Shown: in pieces, positions 57,038 to 64,000 of the stretch | Numbering within the stretch: position 1 is the first letter of the stretch | How the letters are laid out: the number at the start of each line of letters is the position of its first letter | Assembly: GCA_011799875.1 (NCBI GenBank) | Contig: CM022302.1 | Coordinates: 99,857,911 to 99,921,910, forward strand | DNA length: 64,000 nucleotides | Direction: 5' to 3' | Origin: Thinopyrum elongatum | Taxonomy: Eukaryota; Streptophyta; Magnoliopsida; Poales; Poaceae | Position numbers and translations under genes: made by a program | The notes under the pieces: model-generated | The model's database searches: none | The model's input: the letters and a program-made list of their open reading frames with translations, nothing else | What the model was told of the DNA's origin: nothing

Positions 57038-57254
57038 CCAAAACATGCTCCCAACCCCCTCATCAGGAATTGGGATGCAGCATCTGGTCCCTCGTCTCGC
57101 AAGGGGCGGTGGACCAAAGATCGGGCTCCCGGCGTACCGCGCCAAACACAGTGCATGGTGGGCGTCCTCGCTTCATCAACGCAGTGCAGCCGATGCGCAG
57201 CCAGCATGACAGCCTCAAAATGACCCAGCAAACAAAGCGCACGTCGCTTCGACC
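57038..57254 (+). other. ITS2
   Basis: Spacer between 5.8S and 26S with ggcggtggaccaaag and gcatggtgggcgtcc, grass-type ITS2. Confidence 0.9.
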
Positions 57255-57585
57255 GTGACCCCAGGTCAGGCGGGACTACCCGCTGAGTTTAAGCATATAA
57301 ATAAGCGGAGGAGAAGAAACTTACAAGGATTCCCCTAGTAACGGCGAGCGAACCAGGAGTAGCCCAGCTTGAGAATTGGGCGGCTGTGCCATCCGAATTG
57401 TAGTCTGGAGAAGTGTCCTAAGCGACGGACTGGGCCCAAGTCCCCTGGAAAGGTGCGCCTGGGAGGGTGAGAGCCCCGTCCGGCCCGGACCCTGTCACCC
57501 CACGAGGCGCCGTCAACGAGTCGGGTTGTTTGGGAATGCAGCCCAAATCAGGCGGTAGACTCCATCCAAGGCTAAATACAGGCGA

Positions 57586-57657
<72 letters not shown>
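57255..57657 (+). rRNA. 26S rRNA, first ~400 nt, interrupted
   Basis: Starts (g)tgaccccaggtcagg and continues through ctgagtttaagcatataaat and gtagtctggagaagtg to gagtcaaagagtgcttg, where the LTR-like insertion begins. It resumes at 63414. Confidence 0.95.
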
Positions 57658-60600
57658 TGTGACGCCCAATATGCGATCCTATCCGAGAGGAACTCGAAGA
57701 TCCCACCAAGGATAGAGCCGCAAATTGAAGACACTTTTGCAAGGTGGATATCATTACATCGTACCATTACATAATAGATGGGGACACATAAAAAGGCATA
57801 CACTTGCCTCACAAATACATCAAACATCACACAGAAGAGCAACATCTGACTACAGATGAAACACAAACGAAAACTCAAACGACATCCACCCTGCTAGCCC
57901 AGGCTACCGACCAGGAACCTATCCCCTGATCGAAGAAGAAGCAGAAGAACTCGAAAACAAGCAAGCATCGCTCTCACGTCGGATCATCGCATTACCTGTT
58001 CCTGCAACTGTTGCTGTAGTAATCTGTGAGCCATGAGGACTCAGCAATCCCATTACCATGGGTATCAAGACTAGCAAAGCTTAATGGGTATGGAATGGAT
58101 AAGTGAAGAGGTTGCAGCAAGCGACTAAGCATTTTATGGTGGCTAACTTACGAGTACAAGAGTAAGAAGAGAAACTACGCATAACGGTCGCAAACTAGTA
58201 ATGATCAAGAAGTGATCCTGAACTACTTACGAGTCAAACATAACACCACCATGTTCTCTTCTCGAACCCAACCGAAAAGAGACGGTCATGGTTATGCATG
58301 CGGTTGGTGTATTTTAATTCGGATCTGGTGTCAAGTTCTCTACAACCGGATATTAAAAATTCCCGTATTCCACATAACCGCGGGCACGGCTTTTGAAAGA
58401 TCAAACTGTGCAGGGCTGTCCCAACTTAGTCCATCACAAACTCTCACGATCAGCGGAGGAAAATCCTCCATCCCGGAACAACCCGATCAAGCTCGGAATC
58501 CGGTTCACAAGACATTTTGACAATGGTAAAACAAAACCAACAAGACCTCCCGATGTGCCGACACCCTGATAGTAGCCGTGCGTATCTCGTCTCAGGCCAC
58601 GACGGATGAGCTACGCGTACAGGTGCCAAAAATAACCCAGGTTGCCCCGGGGCAGTGATACGTCCATTTTGCATCATGTTTTCCTACTGTTCTGTATGAT
58701 GTTTTTATGCATAATAATCTTAATGCCTTTTCTCTCATAATATGCAAGGTACACACAAAGAGGGAGAATTCTGGCAGCTGGAAATCTGGACCAGGAAAAG
58801 CTACGTCAGGCCACCTATTCTGCACAACTCCAAACAAGCTGAAACTTTACGAAGATTTTTTATGGAATATTTGAGGAATATTGGAGCAAATAAGTACTAG
58901 AGGGGGCCCACCAGGTGGGCACAACCCACCTGGGCGCGCTAGGGAGCCCAGGCGCGCCCTGGTGGGTTGTGCTCACCCAGGCCCACCTCCGGTGCCTATC
59001 TTCTGGTATACAAGTCATTTTGACCTAGAAAAAATAAGGAGGGGACTTTTGGGACGGAGCGCCGTAGTCTCGAGGCGGAACTTGGGCAGGAGCACTTTTT
59101 CCCTCCGGTGGAGCAATTCCGCCAGGGGAACTTCCCTCCCGGAGGGGGAAATCATCGTCATCATCATCACCAACAACTCTCCCATCTTGGGGAGGGCAAT
59201 CTCCATCAACATCTTCAACATCACCATCTCATCTCAAACCCTAGTTCATCTCTTGTGTTCAATCTTGTCACCGGAACTATAGATTGGTGCTTGTGGGTGA
59301 CTAGTAGTGTTGATTACATCTTGTAGTTGATTACTATATGGTTTATTTGGTGGAAGATTATATGTTTAGATCCAATATGCTATTTAATACCCCTCTGATC
59401 TTGAGCATGATTATGATTTGTGAGTAGTTACTTTTGTTCTTGAGGTCACGGGAGAAATCATGTTGCAAGTAATCATGTGAAGTTGATATGTGTTTGATAT
59501 TTTGATAATATGTATGTTGTGATTCCCTTAGTGGTGTCATGTGAACGTCGACTACATGACACTTCACCTTATTTGGGCCTAACGGAATGCATTGTGGAGT
59601 AGTAAGTAGATGATGGGTTGCGAGAGTGACAGAAGCTTAAACCCCACTTTATGCGCTATTCCGTAAGGGACCGATTTTATCCAAAAGTTTAATGCTATGG
59701 TTAGAATTTATTCTTAATACTTTTCTCATAGTTGCGGATGCTTGCGAGAGGGTTAATCATAAGTAGGAGGCTTATTCAAGTAAGAACAGCCCCTAAGCAC
59801 CGGTCCACCCACATATCAAATTATCAAAGTAGCGAACACAAATCGAATCAACATGGTGAAAGTGACTAGATGAAATTCCTGTGTACCCTCAAGAACGCTT
59901 TGCTTATTATAAGAGACCGTTTTGGCCTGTCCTTTGCCTCAAAAGGATTGGGCTACTTTGCTGCACTTTTGTTACTACTAACGTTACTTGCTCGTTACAA
60001 ATTATCTTGCTATCAAACTACTCTGCTACTTACAATTTCAGCACTTGCAGACATTACTTTGTTGAAAACCACTTGTCATTTCCTTCTGCTCCTCGTTGGG
60101 TTCGACACTCTTATCGAAAAGAGCTACAATTGATCCCCTATACTTGTGGGTCATCAAGCGGCCCCACACAGTGCTCTAGTTTGGACCAACACTAATGAGG
60201 AGCACTGGCCTGGGTTGTTGATTAATTATCCTCGGGGTCCGGAAAGTCCCTATGCAAGTTTTAGTTGTTATTAGGCAAATGGTAAAACCAAAGTTGGGCC
60301 TTGCTGGAAGAGTTTTATTCAAAGCGAACTGTCAAGGGGGCCCATAAACCCCGACCGTGTTAGGAACACAAAATCAAGGAACATAACACCAGTATGACGA
60401 AAACTAGGGCGGCAAGAGTAGAACAAAACACGAGGCAAAAGGCCGAGCCTTCCACCCTTTACCAAGTATATAGATGCATTAATTAAATAAGAGATATTAT
60501 GATATCCCGTGATATCCATGTCCCAACATGGAACAACCTGCACTGCACCTACAACTAGCAATGCTATAAGAGGGACTGAGCAAAGCGGTAACATAGCCAA

Positions 60601-63413
60601 ACAATGGTTTGCTGGGGTGGTGGAAAAAGGTTAGAGGCTTATCATGGCATATTGGAAGGCTTGATAAACAAGTGGTGGGTAGCGCGACATAGCGATAGCA
60701 TCAAGACAACTAGCAAAGCAAAGATAGTAGTGGTATCCAAGGTGATGGTCATCTTGCCTGAAATCCCGCTAGGAAGAAGAACGAGTCCATGAAGAAGACG
60801 AACGGGCTTAGACAAACCAAGCGTAGTCGAACGAGTCCTCACAATCGCAACGAAACCGGGACTATCGAGAAGAATCACAACTTGAAAGAAGCAAACACCA
60901 TGGTAAACACACAACACATAAACATGACATGATGCTCAACCAAGTATGATGCATGACAAGGCTATATGATGCTACACATGGCAAGAGATGATGCATACAA
61001 GAACATCACATCAAAGCAAGTTTAAATGAGGCCGAAAACAACATATAACAATTCCGGTAAGTCCTCATATGCAAATTTTAAAATTGGTCCTGATCTGAAT
61101 AAACATTATGTAGAGTTGTTAAACAGCTAGTTAAAATGCACCATGATGATCTACACGTCTTTCTAGGCAAGTTACATATAAAGTTCATTTAATTCGGAGC
61201 TATGGCCTAGAAGATATGAGCAAAACAAGTTAAACATGGCATTGATGCAAAATGCATTCAAACATCAAGCACACATACTCAAATCAAGGATGCAACAATA
61301 AATTATGAAATTATATGCAACTCTAAGCAAGTTTCATATAGGACATGATTAAAAAGGAGCAACGGTTCAACACATATACTCAAAAGCAAGTTTTATTAAC
61401 AATCTGCCCAAAACAGCAAGTAGGCATATTGCAAGCCTCAAACCAACATGCTACAGGAAGCATATGGGCACAAACTTGATATGCACTTAAAGTAGAGATA
61501 ACATACTTCAAAACATTTTTACTAATCAGGTTCATAAGCATCATGGTTAATTTACTATGATCCATGCAAAATGCAAAGTTCTGTTACAGATTAGGACTGT
61601 GAAAAACTGGGCATATATGAGAGCAGAATTAATATGATGGCATGTTGGAGGCAAAAAACAAAGATGCTACATTGTAAGATCATGGCATCAAATGGTATAA
61701 CATGCTAGTACTTATCATGGAGCTCAAATAATATAACATGTCATATACATAGGAGCAACAAGTTCATGGGAATCATCAAGACAATATGCCACCGTGAAAC
61801 ATGCTGATTCTCAGACTTAGTGAAATCTGTGAATGCAAAACAGTAACATTATGATGCTGATTTTGGAGGCACATAACAGCAAGCATAGCAATCTTAATAT
61901 TGATTAAAAAGGCATGAGCATAAGGTAGACATGGCATACTTCCAATTAATCCATTGGCACAATTTATAAGATTCATAGATTAATTACTATGAGCTTTGCA
62001 AAAAGGAACATGCTGTTAACAGGATGACAGTTTTATCATGATGGCAACTTGAGAGAAAGAAAGAGACATGTTACAACAACTATACATGGCAACCAAGGGC
62101 ATGGCATCAAAGTACACATCGCGGGAAACAGGGACGGAGGAGTATGAGATGACTCGATCCAGGGGAAGGCGGCGCGTTTGGCTCGGGGATGACGGGATCC
62201 GGGGATGACTGGATCCCGGCGCGGTGAGGCAGCCATGGCCGCGGCTACTCCAGCGACGGCGGCGGCGTAGGCTAGGAGGGGAGGCCAGGGGTCAATGGGG
62301 ATGGATGAATCCGTCCGTCTCTCGGCCGGATCCGGCGCCGGCAAGGCGACGGAGCGCGGGACCAGGCGACGGCGGCGGTCGAGGAGCTCCATGGGCGGCG
62401 AGGAGGTGCACTGCAGGGGAGAGGAGAGTGAGCAGAGGAAGGAGGGAGAAGAAAGGAGAGGGCGGCGGAGGGAGGTCTGGCCTGGTCGGATCGACGGCCA
62501 TGCTCGCCGGCGGCGGGGTCGGGCACGGAGGCGTCCTGGCGTGCGAGTGAGGTGAGGGAGCCAGGAGGGTTCGGGCAGTGGCGGTGGAGCGCTCGGGCCC
62601 TGATGGGCTTCCCAGGGCCCGATGCGGGTTCTGGCGGGCCCGCGGGCTTCGTGGCGGTGCGGGGTGGCTAGGGGGTGAGGTGGCGGTGCAGGAGTGGCTG
62701 AGGCGAGCTGCTGGCAGTGGCGTTGGTCACCTGAATGCCGCCAAGTGGCGGTGGGAGGCTGGGCTGCGCCGGAAAACGAGGTGGAGGCGGCGGCGGCTAC
62801 AGGTAGGTGGAGGGCTAGAGGGTAGGGTTTGTCCATTTTAGGCAGGGGGAGGTGTCTGTATGTAGATAGGGGTTAGGGTTAGGAGTTTGAGGGGGGGTTT
62901 TGGAGCCCTCCGATCGTGATCCGATGGTTCCGGTCAGAGGGGGGCTAGGTTGGGCTAATGGGCTATGTAGGAGGGCCTTGGGTTGAGAAGGGAGGAAAGG
63001 AGTGCAGCCCGACACTGGTTTTCGGATACCGAAAACGTCCGACGTTTGTCCGGCTATATAGTGCCGCTATAGTCATCCGTTGGGGCATCAAACGGACTCC
63101 GAATGCGACGAAATTTGGCAGGAGGTCTACCTACAATATAACAAGACTGCACGCCAACTTTCAACCCATTCCGAGAACATTTTTATCCCACTTATAAAAT
63201 AATATTTCGGAGGTGCCGCGGGCACGTGCGAGTGTGGTTGGACGCAGAACGGATATCGGAGAGAACTGGGAGATCCGGACGGCTGCAAGTTTTTGAAAAA
63301 CATGCAGATGAAATGCACATGATGACATGGCAAAGTGCAACATGCAAGCGAATGACATGGCAATGATGGTGAATAAACAGGAGACATCTCGCACATCGGT
63401 CTCGGGGTGTCAC
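57658..63413. mobile_element. LTR-like insertion (solo LTR of a large element?) in 26S, with nested gypsy LTR
   Basis: It begins TGTGACGCCC and ends GGGGTGTCAC. The 26S words tgcttg (57652-57657 and 63414-63419) flank it as a direct repeat; if the end is set at CA (63412), the usual 5-bp TSD is displaced by two bases. Without the nested gypsy LTR (58656-60156) it is about 4.25 kb. No gag or pol is found. Similar long non-coding sequences in Triticeae are LTRs of LARD-type elements (Sukkula-like); I offer that as a guess. 60900-62100 is A/T-rich and non-coding. 62150-62850 is GC-rich with an open stretch on the minus strand (62836-62036) that I think is incidental. Confidence 0.7.
58656..60156 (+). 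mobile_element. Gypsy-type solo LTR (1501 bp)
   Basis: Begins tgatacgtcc and ends cttgtgggtcatca, the same class of ends as the LTR at 43782-52863. The phrases ggaatgcattgtggagtagta and ggttgcgagagtgacagaag belong to a very common Triticeae gypsy LTR type (from memory). The flanks ggcag and agcgg match at 3 of 5, both differences transitions, so the TSD is only weakly supported. No internal domain is present. Confidence 0.75.
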
Positions 63414-63808
63414 TGCTTGAAACTGCCGGGAGAGAAGCGGATGAGGGCCGGCGATGCGCCTCGGCCGTATGGAATGGCTCTTGCTGGTCCGCCCCTCGGC
63501 TCGGGGTGTGGACTGTTGTCGGCCGCGCCGGAGGCCAAAGCCCGGGGGCCCTAGGTGCCCCCGGTGGTTGTCGTCGGCATGGCCGGTACCCGCACGCCGA
63601 AAGGCGTGTCCATCGGGGCACTGCACTGCAATGGCATGCGGGCTCCCCATCCGACCCGTCTTGAAACACGGACCAAGGAGTCTGACATGCGTGCGAGTCG
63701 ATGGGTCCTGAAACCTGGGATGCGCAAGGAAATTGATGAGCGGGAGGCCCTCACGGGCCGCACCACTGGCCGACCCTGATCTTATGTGAAGGGTTCGAGT
63801 TGGAGCAC

Positions 63809-63844
<36 letters not shown>

Positions 63845-64000
63845 AGCGGGGTGAAGCCAGAGGAAACTCTGGTGAAGGCTCGAAGCGATACTGACGTGCA
63901 AATCGTTCATCTGACTTGGGTATAGGGGCGAAAGACTAATCGAACCATCTAGTAGCTGGTTCCCTCTGAAGTTTCCCTCAGGATAGCTGGAGCCCATTAC
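63414..64000 (+). rRNA. 26S rRNA continuation to the window edge
   Basis: Resumes at tgcttgaaactgccggg and runs through gccttaggtgcc-like, acccgtcttgaaacacgg, ggtgaactatgcctgagcg and gtagctggttccctc to ggagcccattac at the window end. It carries the same transition-type changes (for example ggtgaagcc for GGCGAAGCC). Confidence 0.95.

Noticed and set aside
56654..57254. Open frames over ITS1, 5.8S and ITS2 on both strands
   Set aside because: The sequence is plainly rDNA; these frames are incidental.
62036..62836. Minus-strand open frame of 266 codons in the 26S insertion
   Set aside because: GC-rich Pro/Arg/Ser-rich translation without any domain, with open frames also on the other strand. 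This looks like composition, not a gene.

Overview
The window is plant nuclear DNA, most likely from a Triticeae grass (wheat, Aegilops or barley group). The grounds are long Ty1/copia and Ty3/gypsy LTRs of a type common in that tribe, large CACTA transposons, and a displaced rDNA segment whose ITS/5.8S/26S order and sequence are grass-like. I see no intact host protein-coding gene. Almost everything is transposable elements, many nested inside one another with readable target-site duplications (TSDs), plus one captured host-gene fragment and one decayed rDNA segment.

Layout. 1-6875: a Ty1/copia element on the minus strand, cut by the left window edge. It has a 2118-bp 5' LTR and one uninterrupted gag-pol frame, so it is probably the youngest element here. 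8249-19045: a non-LTR retrotransposon (L1-type LINE) on the plus strand with a 15-bp imperfect TSD. It carries a hAT-like DNA transposon in ORF1 and a 2.77-kb solo LTR in ORF2. 19106-22090: a 5'-truncated LINE of the same family on the minus strand, tail-to-tail with the first. 22091-24988: unassigned. 24989-27250: a very old copia pol remnant.

27521-55600 is a nested set. The left end of an outer CACTA element is interrupted by an inner 27.8-kb CACTA element (27816-55597, TSD act). The inner element contains a ~155-bp tandem array and a ~657-bp tandem array. It also holds a fragment of a plant gene resembling the HNH-endonuclease-domain family. That fragment is split by a non-autonomous gypsy element (33028-42296, TSD cccgg) with gag-protease on the minus strand and a multi-exon antisense gene on the plus strand. 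Further right, a gypsy solo LTR (43782-52863) is split by a copia element with 139-bp LTRs (44814-52522, TSD ctctc). That copia is in turn split by a solo LTR (45644-47817, TSD ctagt) of the same family as the copia at the left edge.

56402-64000: part of a 45S rDNA unit (3' end of 18S, ITS1, 5.8S, ITS2, 5' part of 26S) with many C-to-T/G-to-A changes. Its 26S is interrupted by a ~5.8-kb LTR-like insertion that itself contains a 1.5-kb gypsy solo LTR.

The elements do not cooperate as a pathway; the window records successive insertions. The order of events can be read from the junctions, and in three cases removing an insertion plus one TSD copy leaves the interrupted reading frame in phase. 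All family names below rest on motifs and remembered family features, not on a database search.
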